Positions 1-5,534 of a stretch of DNA of 5,553 bases are shown in pieces. This DNA comes from Flavobacterium sp. (lineage in GTDB: Bacteria; Bacteroidota; Bacteroidia; Flavobacteriales; Flavobacteriaceae), in assembly GCA_027483785.1 (NCBI GenBank), contig JAIXTU010000102.1, positions 1 through 5,553 of the forward strand, written 5' to 3'. A model generated the notes under the pieces. That model saw only the letters and a program-made list of their open reading frames with translations, did not search any database and was not told where the DNA came from. Made by a program: the position numbers and the translations under genes. The stretch's first letter is position 1. Each line of letters begins with the position of its first letter.

Positions 1-1310
1 AAACGTGGCGCTTTAAAGCTACCAACGTACGCGATTTCGGTATTTCAACGTCGCGAAAATTCATTTACGATGCCATGGCTGTGAAATTAGAAAACAGTAC
101 TGTGATGGCTATTTCGTTGTATCCGAAGGAAGGAAATCCGCTTTGGGGCGAATTTTCTACCCGAATCGTTGCACATACATTAAAGACATATTCTAAATAT
201 ACGTTCGATTATCCGTATCCAAAAGCGATTTCAATCAATGCGCAAGATCAAGGTATGGAATATCCGATGATTTGCTGGAATTTCGGTCGTCCGGAAGCTG
301 ACGGAACGTATTCCGATCGTGTAAAATACGGCATGCTCGGGGTAATCATTCACGAAGTAGGTCACAATTATTTTCCGATGATTGTGAATTCAGATGAGCG
401 TCAGTGGACATGGATGGACGAAGGCTTGAATACCTTTTTGGAGTATTTAACAGAGATTGAATGGGAAGCAACGTTTCCGGTTGATCGCGGTCCAGCTCGT
501 TTAATTGCTCCATATATGGGCGGTGCACAAACCGGTTTAGAACCGATTATGACCAATTCGGAGAGCATTCGCCAGTTTGGAAATAACGCTTACGGCAAGC
601 CAGCAACGGCCTTGAATATTCTTCGCGAAACTGTGATGGGACGCGAATTGTTTGATCATGCGTTTAAAACCTACGCCAATCGCTGGAAGTTTAAACACCC
701 AACTCCAGAAGATTTTTTCCGTACGATGGAAGACGCATCGGCGGTGGATTTAGATTGGTTTTGGCGCGGTTGGTTTTATACTACCGATTATGTTGATATT
801 GGTGTGAAACAAGTAACGCGTTATTTTGTGAGTAATGATGCGCCTAAGAATTTCAAGGCACCACCGGTAGGTCGCCGTCGTCGATTGGCAAATTCGGGTC
901 CGTTGGTTTATATGTTGTCTGAAACGAGCGAAGATTTTAAAACAGAACTCAACAAGCCGCTAAAAATTGAGGATGTAAAGAACTTAGATGAGTTTTTGAA
1001 GTCGAAGTTTAGCGAAGAGGAACGTGCGAAGTTGAAGAGTCCGAAGTATTTTTATGAAATTACGTTTGATAAGCCAGGTGGATTGGTAATGCCGTTGTTG
1101 GTAGAACTAACTTTTGAAGACGGCACAACGGAAATGCATCGTTTTCCAGCACAAATTTGGCGTTTTAACGACGCTGAGGTGAGCAGAGTGTTTGCAACCG
1201 AAAAGTTGTTGAAAAGTGTGAAGGTTGATCCGAAGTTGGAAACGGCAGATGTGGATGTTAGCAACAACTCTTGGCCAAAATCGACAGATTCGGGTGTTTT
1301 TGGGAAATAA
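1..1310 (+). CDS. M1-family zinc metallopeptidase (aminopeptidase), 3' part; start lies upstream of the window
   Basis: Aminopeptidase N-like gluzincin that would remove N-terminal residues from peptides, probably in the periplasm or at the envelope. The frame is open from base 3, so 435 residues are visible and the N-terminal domain is missing. The first 24 codons (TWRFKATNVRDF...) already read as M1 sequence, so the ATG at 75 is internal. The zinc site is complete: HEVGH at 351-365, then exactly 18 residues, then Glu at 420-422 (HExxHx18E). The substrate-binding motif is GMEYPM at 252-269 instead of the classical GxMEN. The Tyr at 591-593 (NAYGKP) fits the conserved transition-state tyrosine. 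After the catalytic domain comes WFWRGWFYTTDYVDIGV, then a C-terminal region ending in ETADVDVSNNSWP, typical of Bacteroidota members. Stop TAA at 1308-1310. The N-terminal signal peptide cannot be checked. Family assignment is secure; substrate is unknown. Confidence 0.93.
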   Translation, partial: TWRFKATNVRDFGISTSRKFIYDAMAVKLENSTVMAISLYPKEGNPLWGEFSTRIVAHTLKTYSKYTFDYPYPKAISINAQDQGMEYPMICWNFGRPEADGTYSDRVKYGMLGVIIHEVGHNYFPMIVNSDERQWTWMDEGLNTFLEYLTEIEWEATFPVDRGPARLIAPYMGGAQTGLEPIMTNSESIRQFGNNAYGKPATALNILRETVMGRELFDHAFKTYANRWKFKHPTPEDFFRTMEDASAVDLDWFWRGWFYTTDYVDIGVKQVTRYFVSNDAPKNFKAPPVGRRRRLANSGPLVYMLSETSEDFKTELNKPLKIEDVKNLDEFLKSKFSEEERAKLKSPKYFYEITFDKPGGLVMPLLVELTFEDGTTEMHRFPAQIWRFNDAEVSRVFATEKLLKSVKVDPKLETADVDVSNNSWPKSTDSGVFGK

Positions 1311-1337
1311 TTAAAGCTGAATTTCGCGGAACGTGCG

Positions 1338-1345
1338 TAAATTTG
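1338..1345 (+). promoter_or_regulatory. Bacteroidota -7 promoter element upstream of the tatA-like gene
   Basis: TAAATTTG is a perfect match to TAnnTTTG, the -7 box used by the primary sigma factor of Bacteroidota. It lies 20 bases before the ATG at 1366, which would give a very short leader of about 15 bases. No convincing -33 TTTG box is seen at the expected distance. It suggests that the tatA-PAP2 pair has its own promoter separate from the M1 peptidase gene. Confidence 0.55.
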
Positions 1346-1365
1346 TAATCTAAAAGAATCTAGCT

Positions 1366-1731
1366 ATGTTTGGAATAGGCGGTGGTGAAATGATTTTTAT
1401 CGTTCTAATAGCCATCATGTTATTTGGTTCAAAGAACATTCCCGAAGTAGCGCGCCAACTCGGAAAAGGTATGGCGCAGCTCAAAAACGCCACCAATGAG
1501 CTTAAGTTCGAGATCACGAAAAATGCCGACGAGCACGGAATTAACAAGCAATCGTTAACCGGCGGATTGAGCGAGGAGTTGGATAAGTTGAAGAAAGGTT
1601 TTGATCCGAACGAAATCACGCAAGTGCTCGACAATCCGGATGCGCCTTTGATTGGTGATGTGAATCGGGAAATTGATGCAGCTAAGGCCAGTATTCAAGA
1701 ATTAGAAGGAACCGTTAAACGGCAGCGTTAA
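1366..1731 (+). CDS. tatA: Sec-independent (twin-arginine) translocase subunit, TatA/TatB type
   Basis: Membrane subunit of the Tat system, which exports folded proteins with twin-arginine signal peptides. The 121-residue protein starts MFGIGGGEMI, has one transmembrane helix (about residues 8-20), the FG hinge (F20-G21) and the amphipathic helix SKNIPEVARQLGKGMAQLK (22-40). This is the classical TatA/TatB N-terminal layout. Residue 8 is Glu, as in E. coli TatB, where E. coli TatA has Gln; the LFG hinge is more TatA-like, so the A/B assignment is uncertain and it may serve both roles. The C-terminal part (about 60-121) is charged, probably helical, ends KRQR, and varies freely in the family. 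No tatC is in the window. The start ATG has a short A-rich upstream sequence and no Shine-Dalgarno. The stop overlaps the start of the PAP2 gene by one base. Confidence 0.9.
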   Translation: MFGIGGGEMIFIVLIAIMLFGSKNIPEVARQLGKGMAQLKNATNELKFEITKNADEHGINKQSLTGGLSEELDKLKKGFDPNEITQVLDNPDAPLIGDVNREIDAAKASIQELEGTVKRQR

Positions 1732-2315
1732 TGTTGGAATATCTTACAGAGCTCGATCATTCTGTTTTTTTGTATTTGAATAATCTTGGTTCCGAAAGCT
1801 GGGACGGTTTTTGGCTTTTTATCACCAAGCAATTCAATTGGATTCCCTTTTTCTTATTGCTTTTTTATCTTTTAGTGAAAAATTACGGTTGGAAACACCT
1901 GCTCGTAATTGTATTGTGTATTGCCGTAATGCTCGTTTTTACGGATCAAACTACCAATTTAGTTAAAAACACTTTTATGCGATTGCGTCCGTGCAGCGAT
2001 CCGACTTTGGAAGGATTCATGCGTGAAGTAAAAAGCAGTAAATCTTTTTCATTTTTCAGCGGACACGCCTCCAATTCGATGGCATCGGCAGTATTTATTT
2101 TTGCGCTGTTGCGGAAGTATTACCGTTATGCTTTCTTGTTATTTCTTTGGCCGTTACTATTTGCGTACAGCCGCATTTACTTGGGTTTGCATTTTCCGGG
2201 CGACATTCTTTGCGGGTATCTCTTCGGAATATTGTCGGGTACGTTGGCTTTAGCGCTACATCGGTTTGTTTGTGCCCGTTACGGCAGTATATTCTTGAAA
2301 TCAACAGTAGTTTAA
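1731..2315 (+). CDS. PAP2-family membrane phosphatase (lipid phosphatase)
   Basis: Integral membrane acid phosphatase of the PAP2/BacA-independent superfamily, expected to dephosphorylate a lipid phosphate such as undecaprenyl diphosphate or phosphatidate/PGP at the outer face of the inner membrane. All three signature motifs are present in the 194-residue protein: K79-x6-R86-P87 (KNTFMRLRP), S110-G111-H112 (FFSGHAS, with Phe instead of the usual Pro before SGH), and S147-R148-x5-H154-x3-D158 (SRIYLGLHFPGD). H112 and H154 are the expected general acid and nucleophile. Hydrophobic segments lie near 38-50, 56-72, 116-127, 133-147 and 157-176, giving the usual multi-helix core. The start codon overlaps the tatA stop in TAATG, implying translational coupling and co-transcription. 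The 3' end overlaps the convergent methyltransferase gene. Exact substrate cannot be told from sequence. Confidence 0.92.
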   Translation: MLEYLTELDHSVFLYLNNLGSESWDGFWLFITKQFNWIPFFLLLFYLLVKNYGWKHLLVIVLCIAVMLVFTDQTTNLVKNTFMRLRPCSDPTLEGFMREVKSSKSFSFFSGHASNSMASAVFIFALLRKYYRYAFLLFLWPLLFAYSRIYLGLHFPGDILCGYLFGILSGTLALALHRFVCARYGSIFLKSTVV

Positions 2316-2953
2316 AGCACTCGCGTTAGTGTGAGTCCGTCGCGAATTGGCAGCAGAACGGTTTCTACGCGTGGATCGGTATTTACTTTTTTGTTGTATT
2401 CCAGCAAAACTTCGGTGCTCACATCGCCGGGAACGAGCGGTTCTACGACTTTTCCGCTCCAAAGCACGTTGTCCGATAAAATAATGCCGCCGCGGTTTAT
2501 CATAGGCACAATCAGGTCGAAATACTGGATGTAATTTTCTTTGTCGGCGTCGATAAATACCAAATCAAAGCCGGGTTTTAACGTAGGAATAATGTGAATG
2601 GCTTCGCCGAGGTGCTGTGTAATTTGATTGCCGTACGGCGACAGGTCGAAAAACTTGCGTTGAAACGGCTGTAATTCTTCTTTGATGTCGATGGTATGTA
2701 CCGCGCCCTCGTTTTGCAAACCTTCGCAAAGTGCCAGCGTAGCGTATCCGGTATAGGTGCCAATTTCGAGTATGCGTTTTGGGCGTACTAGTTTAGAAAT
2801 CATCGATAAAACCCGACCTTGAAAATGTCCGCTAAGCATACGCGGAATGAGTACTTTTTGATAGGTTTCTTTTGCTAATTGCTTAAGCAAAGGCGGTTCG
2901 GCTTGCGAATGTGCTGCGATGTAATCTTCTAAATCTTCCGAAAGAAAATGCAT
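2312..2953 (-). CDS. SAM-dependent class I O-methyltransferase (CCoAOMT-like, methyltransferase family 3)
   Basis: Transfers a methyl group from S-adenosylmethionine to a hydroxyl, in this family usually of a catechol-like small molecule with help from a divalent cation. Starting at the ATG at 2951-2953 the protein has 213 residues, beginning MHFLSEDLEDYIAAH, the usual Bacteroidota start. Visible motifs (numbered from that Met): RMLSGHFQGR substrate-side helix (38-47), ILEIGTYTGYAT SAM motif I (61-72), HTIDIKEE acidic strand end (86-93), FIDADKENY (133-141) and ILSDNVLWSGKV (158-169), whose D135/D161/N162 fit the metal ligands, and a C-terminal LPIRDGLTLTRV strand. An in-frame TTG at 2969-2971 would add six residues, but it lies inside the -7 promoter box, so the ATG is preferred. 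Cytoplasmic; physiological substrate unknown. It is convergent with the PAP2 gene and transcribed alone. Confidence 0.92.
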   Translation of the reverse strand: MHFLSEDLEDYIAAHSQAEPPLLKQLAKETYQKVLIPRMLSGHFQGRVLSMISKLVRPKRILEIGTYTGYATLALCEGLQNEGAVHTIDIKEELQPFQRKFFDLSPYGNQITQHLGEAIHIIPTLKPGFDLVFIDADKENYIQYFDLIVPMINRGGIILSDNVLWSGKVVEPLVPGDVSTEVLLEYNKKVNTDPRVETVLLPIRDGLTLTRVL

Positions 2954-2968
2954 GGAGAATTTTTTTTG

Positions 2969-2976
2969 CAAAGGTA
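2969..2976 (-). promoter_or_regulatory. Bacteroidota -7 promoter element of the O-methyltransferase gene
   Basis: On the minus strand the sequence reads TACCTTTG, a perfect TAnnTTTG. It ends 15 bases before the ATG at 2953, so transcription should begin within about ten bases of the start codon. Its position decides the start: the alternative TTG codon at 2971-2969 is part of this box and would not be in the mRNA. No clear -33 TTTG is seen. Confidence 0.55.
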
Positions 2977-3062
2977 TTTAGTTGTGTTTGATTTTCTGTT
3001 TACGTTTCGCGACTTTTCACGACGAATTATGTTTGAACTCGGATCGTTTGTTACGTTTTTCC

Positions 3063-3195
3063 GCGTTAGGGATTACAGCGGAAAGCTTTTTTGTGGTGGC
3101 ATTTAAGCCACAAAAAACTTAAAGCGGAAAGCCCGACCGCGACTGTTTTGCGCGCGTAGCCTCGCGGAGTGTGGAAAACAGGAGCGGTAACGCCC
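3063..3195. repeat. Structured intergenic element with nested inverted repeats, probable dispersed repeat or ncRNA
   Basis: A 133-base element bounded by GCGTTA (3063-3068) and its exact complement TAACGC (3188-3193). Inside are two further arms. Arm one is GGG (3069-3071) with CCC (3132-3134), enclosing a long hairpin TTTTTTGTGG (3087-3096)/CCACAAAAAA (3108-3117). Arm two is ACCGC (3136-3140)/GCGGT (3184-3188), then facing GA dinucleotides (3141-3142 and 3182-3183), then CTGTTTT (3143-3149)/AAAACAG (3175-3181), with a GC-rich tip. Together they can be drawn as a three-way junction. The blocks GCGTTAGGGAT, GCGGAAAGCCCGACC and GGAGCGGTAACGCCC are familiar to me as pieces of intergenic repeats found many times in flavobacterial genomes; this is recollection, not a search. 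The active strand, if it is transcribed, cannot be told. It may relate to a published RNA motif such as Flavo-1, which I could not test. Confidence 0.7.
3077..3132. repeat. 10-base direct repeat AGCGGAAAGC flanking a T/A-rich hairpin
   Basis: AGCGGAAAGC occurs at 3077-3086 and again, identically, at 3123-3132. Between them are 36 bases dominated by a 10-base-pair perfect stem (3087-3096 with 3108-3117) that can be extended by AAG (3083-3085)/CTT (3118-3120) around a bulged C. This may be a small palindromic insertion with a duplicated target, or two symmetric copies of an internal-loop motif that belong to the parent element. The flanking repeat lies just outside the stem on both sides, which fits either reading. 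Confidence 0.75.
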
Positions 3196-3297
3196 AAAGA
3201 ATAAGTAATAATTAGCTATAGTGAAATTTATTTTGGAAGTTACTGCAAACCATCGAAATATATTCGTTGAGCGTATAACAAATAATTTTTAATTTTT

Positions 3298-3305
3298 TAA
3301 TTTTG
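3298..3305 (+). promoter_or_regulatory. Bacteroidota -7 promoter element upstream of the unknown two-gene cassette
   Basis: TAATTTTG matches TAnnTTTG perfectly, although in such a T-rich stretch a chance match is more likely than at the other sites. It lies 35 bases before the ATG at 3341, giving an expected leader of about 28 bases, nearly all A and T, with no Shine-Dalgarno. No clear -33 box at the right spacing. Confidence 0.4.
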
Positions 3306-3340
3306 TAACACAATTTGATTTAATTTTTTTTTAATTACTT

Positions 3341-3724
3341 ATGAAAATCAACGAGGCAAATATCGATATCGTGCGAAAAAGTGGGCAGTTAAAATCTGTC
3401 GCTATTCAAATGCCTATTTGGGATAAGTCATTAGATGATGAATCTATAAGTATTAATTTGCCCTTGCTTGGCCTTAAGACGTTTGCATTTGAGGATAGTG
3501 ATACGGTAACTGCGATCCAAGAGCTAATTCAAGCATTTTGTATCAACTGTGAAAAGTTTGGTCATGGGTTAGAGGCTGAACTGTCTAAAATAGGCTGGGT
3601 GCAAAGTGCAGTAGACGTCGATAAGGTAAGGATGTCTTTTCAAATTCAGAGCTCTAACGTTGTTCTAGATCAAATAATGCAGACAGGTGATCAGTTTGTC
3701 GAAGTTTTACAGATTGCTTATTAA
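3341..3724 (+). CDS. Hypothetical protein, 127 residues, unrecognised
   Basis: I do not recognise this protein. It is soluble-looking, acidic, and has no signal peptide or membrane segment. Residues 1-52 look strand-rich (INEANIDIV, LKSVAIQMPIW, SISINLPLLGLKTFAF), residues 54-84 form a probable long helix (TVTAIQELIQAFCINCEKFG) containing the only cysteines, C67 and C70, in a CxxC, and the rest alternates strand (VRMSFQIQ) and helix (NVVLDQIMQTGDQFVEVL). The strand-strand-helix start with a LPLLG segment faintly recalls HicB-like antitoxin folds, but key residues are not convincing and the neighbour is not HicA-like. It begins at the first ATG after a plausible promoter and is followed after 9 bases by another small gene in the same direction. 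It is more AT-rich than the surrounding housekeeping genes. Coding status is supported by length, start context and sensible amino-acid composition. Confidence 0.75.
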   Translation: MKINEANIDIVRKSGQLKSVAIQMPIWDKSLDDESISINLPLLGLKTFAFEDSDTVTAIQELIQAFCINCEKFGHGLEAELSKIGWVQSAVDVDKVRMSFQIQSSNVVLDQIMQTGDQFVEVLQIAY

Positions 3725-3733
3725 TTTGTATTT

Positions 3734-4018
3734 ATGTCTGATTTGCCTTCTGTTTCCCTTGATTTCATTATTGAGAAATTGTTAAATAGAGATTTGATTA
3801 TACCAAATACTCGGGTAGATGTTGGTGAATCAATGACAACATTTTTAAAGGTTGGTAAGCAACCTATTTACAAAAGATTAGTTAACGTTCGAAGTAAGAA
3901 CGGTCAAGTTAATTTTATGCAAGCTACATCCTTGGCAATTTCTTTTAGATTTATGGGTGATCTTTTGCAATGGTATAAGGACAATAAAAATTGGGATGAA
4001 GGAGGCTATTTCGTTTAG
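3734..4018 (+). CDS. Hypothetical protein, 94 residues, unrecognised, second gene of the cassette
   Basis: Not recognised. The small, probably cytoplasmic protein opens with SLDFIIEKLLNRDLIIP (8-24, helix then turn), followed by a basic middle (KVGKQPIYKRLVNVRSKNG, about 39-57), a hydrophobic segment ATSLAISFRFMGDLLQWY (64-81, too polar to be a sure membrane helix) and an acidic, aromatic tail WDEGGYFV. There are no cysteines. The ATG lies 9 bases after the stop of the preceding gene, so the two are likely co-transcribed and may act together. It is strongly AT-rich: 20 of 60 bases are G or C in 3781-3840, against 31 of 60 in the pheS stretch 4561-4620. This suggests an accessory, possibly acquired gene. 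A toxin-antitoxin or effector-immunity pair is possible but nothing in the sequence proves it. Confidence 0.68.
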   Translation: MSDLPSVSLDFIIEKLLNRDLIIPNTRVDVGESMTTFLKVGKQPIYKRLVNVRSKNGQVNFMQATSLAISFRFMGDLLQWYKDNKNWDEGGYFV

Positions 4019-4051
4019 TAATTTTATTGGCTTAATAATAATTTGAAGTAA

Positions 4052-4077
4052 ATTGCGAATAGAAAGCAATATTTTTA
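4052..4077 (+). terminator. Weak possible intrinsic terminator after the two-gene cassette
   Basis: ATTGC (4052-4056) can pair with GCAAT (4066-4070) around a nine-base loop, followed by ATTTTTATTATTTT. The stem is only five pairs and AT-rich, so it would be a weak terminator. It sits in the 59-base gap between convergent genes, where a terminator is expected. Confidence 0.3.
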
Positions 4078-4485
4078 TTATTTTACAATAACGCCTGGTT
4101 TGAATAAAATTGGCACTTCTTCGGTGTTTGTTGTGCTAACGCTGTTGGCTTTGAAGGTAAATTTTTTGTCGTACAGCGTGTTTCCGATAAAGTAGGTGAG
4201 CATAAACTCGTTGTTGAGTTGGATGAGGCTGTTTTCTAAGAGCTCGACTTTTATGGCGCTAACCGCGGGAACTTGCATGAAAGCGTGGCGTAAGAGCGAG
4301 GTTTTTTTCATTTCGCCGTCTATCGTTCCGAAGGCTTTTGAAACAACCATGACGCTATCGATGTCGAAATCACTGTCGTTAATCAAATAGATGTACCAAA
4401 TATCGGCCATAAAATCGTCGCTCCATTCTTGTACGGCAGCGAAGAATACGTTTTTTACTTCCGGAATTTGATAGTCTTTTAGCAT
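4078..4485 (-). CDS. Conserved-looking hypothetical protein downstream of pheS
   Basis: A 135-residue protein, MLKDYQIPEVKNVFFAAVQE at the start, with no signal peptide or membrane helix and no cysteines. It looks rich in beta strands: VKNVFFAAVQEW (10-21), DIWYIYLIND (28-37), DSVMVVSKAFGT (43-54), then a charged turn and LLRHAFMQVPAVSAIKVELL (64-83), FMLTYFIGNTLYDKKFTFKA (94-113) and a tail ending VPILFKPGVIVK. I associate proteins beginning IPEVKNV and ending GVxVK with the region next to pheS in Bacteroidota genomes; some are carried in databases with a doubtful phenylalanyl-tRNA synthetase label, though nothing here resembles a synthetase domain. The ATG is 12 bases after the pheS stop, so the two are probably co-transcribed. 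Function unknown. GC content resembles pheS, so it appears native rather than acquired. Confidence 0.82.
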   Translation of the reverse strand: MLKDYQIPEVKNVFFAAVQEWSDDFMADIWYIYLINDSDFDIDSVMVVSKAFGTIDGEMKKTSLLRHAFMQVPAVSAIKVELLENSLIQLNNEFMLTYFIGNTLYDKKFTFKANSVSTTNTEEVPILFKPGVIVK

Positions 4486-4497
4486 CGTTTTTAGCGA

Positions 4498-5517
4498 TTA
4501 AATGGCGCTGCTAAATTGGTTTAAGAAACGAACGTCGTTTTCGTAAAACATGCGAATGTCGCCAATTTGATACAGCAGCATGGCAATGCGCTCGATACCC
4601 ATTCCGAAGGCAAAGCCGTTAAATTCGTCGGGATTGATGTTGCAGTTTTTCAAAACGTTGGGATCAACCATACCGCAGCCCATAATTTCAAGCCAGCCGG
4701 TTCCTTTGGTGATTCGGTAATCGGTTTCGGTTTTTAGTCCCCAATAAATATCAACTTCTGCACTTGGTTCGGTGAACGGGAAGTACGATGGGCGCAAACG
4801 AATTTTCGACTTACCGAACATTTCTTTGGTGAAGTAGAGTAGGGTTTGCTTCAAGTCGGCAAACGAAACGTCTTTATCGATGTACAAACCTTCTACTTGG
4901 TGGAAAATACAGTGCGAACGCGAAGAAATAGCTTCATTGCGGAACACGCGTCCGGGAGAAATGGTACGAATTGGCGGTTTATTTGCTTCCATGTAACGCA
5001 CCTGTACACTCGAGGTATGGGTACGCAACAAGATATCCGGATTGGTTTGTATGAAAAACGTGTCTTGCATGTCGCGTGCCGGGTGGTACTCGGGCAAGTT
5101 TAGTGCTGTAAAATTATGCCAATCGTCTTCGATTTCGGGTCCGTCGGAAACATTAAATCCGATGGATGCGAATACGTCCAAAATCTGACTTTTCACGATC
5201 GAAATCGGATGTCGTGCACCTAAAGTAAAAGCTTCGCCTGGGCGAGTGAGGTCGTTTAATGTTGGCGCCGAAAGTGTAGCTGCTTCCAATGTTGCTGAAA
5301 CATGTGCTACTTTTTCTTCGGCAGCATTTTTCAACTGATTTATCAATTGGCCAAATGCTTTCTTTTCTTCGTTTGGAACGGTTTTAAAGGCAGCAAATAA
5401 GTCTTTCAAAATACCTTTTGAGCCAATAAACTTGATTCGAAATTGTTCGAGTTCGTTTTTGTTGGTAGTTTGAAACGCTTCTACTTCTTGGATGTAGGCT
5501 TTTATCTGATCGATCAT
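4498..5517 (-). CDS. pheS: Phenylalanine--tRNA ligase alpha subunit
   Basis: Catalytic alpha chain of the (alpha-beta)2 class II synthetase that charges tRNA-Phe with phenylalanine in the cytoplasm; the beta chain, PheT, is not in the window. The 339-residue protein has normal family length. Residues 1-90 form the N-terminal coiled-coil (tRNA-binding) arm. Class II motif 1 lies around GFNVSDGPEIEDDWHNF (120-136), followed by LPEYHPARDMQDTFF (141-155). Motif 2 is GRVFRNEAISSRSHCIFHQV (189-208) with the ATP-contacting Arg192-x-Glu. The phenylalanine-pocket loop FTEPSAEVDI is at 248-257, KGTGWLEIMGCGMV at 271-284, and motif 3, GFAFGMGIERIAML, at 301-314 with Arg310. The pocket Ala (A303) is the normal one. 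The start ATG at 5515-5517 follows a perfect -7 promoter box and leaves room for only about ten leader bases, so there is no attenuator leader. It is followed by a small unknown gene after 12 bases. Confidence 0.98.
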   Translation of the reverse strand: MIDQIKAYIQEVEAFQTTNKNELEQFRIKFIGSKGILKDLFAAFKTVPNEEKKAFGQLINQLKNAAEEKVAHVSATLEAATLSAPTLNDLTRPGEAFTLGARHPISIVKSQILDVFASIGFNVSDGPEIEDDWHNFTALNLPEYHPARDMQDTFFIQTNPDILLRTHTSSVQVRYMEANKPPIRTISPGRVFRNEAISSRSHCIFHQVEGLYIDKDVSFADLKQTLLYFTKEMFGKSKIRLRPSYFPFTEPSAEVDIYWGLKTETDYRITKGTGWLEIMGCGMVDPNVLKNCNINPDEFNGFAFGMGIERIAMLLYQIGDIRMFYENDVRFLNQFSSAI

Positions 5518-5534
5518 AGCAAATTTTGAAAGTG

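Larger units (their letters stand above)
2954..3340. other. Gene-free stretch between the divergent O-methyltransferase and unknown-gene promoters
   Basis: No convincing coding frame is found here. It holds the minus-strand promoter at 2969-2976, an unassigned piece at 2977-3062 (with two imperfect copies of TTACGTTT...CGCG at about 3000-3011 and 3050-3065), the structured inverted-repeat element at 3063-3195, an AT-rich piece at 3196-3297 in which I see nothing definite, and the plus-strand -7 box at 3298-3305 followed by a T-rich leader. Base composition shifts sharply from the GC-richer repeat to strongly AT-rich after 3196. Confidence 0.8.

Noticed and set aside
75..77. ATG at 75 as the true start of the M1 peptidase
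   Set aside because: The same frame is open to base 3 and the upstream codons read as M1 family sequence; the gene begins before the window.
2317..2333. CACT/AGTG hairpin near the end of the methyltransferase gene as a terminator
   Set aside because: Four base pairs only, inside coding sequence, and no run of T of useful length after it on either strand.
3083..3120. Hairpin with T and A runs as an intrinsic terminator
   Set aside because: On both strands the T run is on the 5' side and the A run on the 3' side of the stem, so no U-tract follows the hairpin. It is also embedded in a larger paired element and far from the end of any gene.
3063..3195. CRISPR array or integron attachment site
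   Set aside because: There are no regularly spaced direct repeats with variable spacers, and no integrase or cas gene in the window; the nested stems are better described as a folded repeat element.
3341..4018. HicAB toxin-antitoxin pair
   Set aside because: Only a vague strand-strand-helix likeness to HicB; the second protein lacks the HicA Gly-His signature and double-stranded RNA-binding-like pattern.
3878..4069. 63-codon open frame on the minus strand
   Set aside because: It overlaps the better-supported 94-residue gene on the plus strand and has the Ile/Leu/Lys-rich composition of an antisense shadow.
4846..5103. 85-codon open frame on the plus strand
   Set aside because: It lies wholly inside pheS on the opposite strand, with low-complexity shadow-like composition and no promoter or family resemblance.
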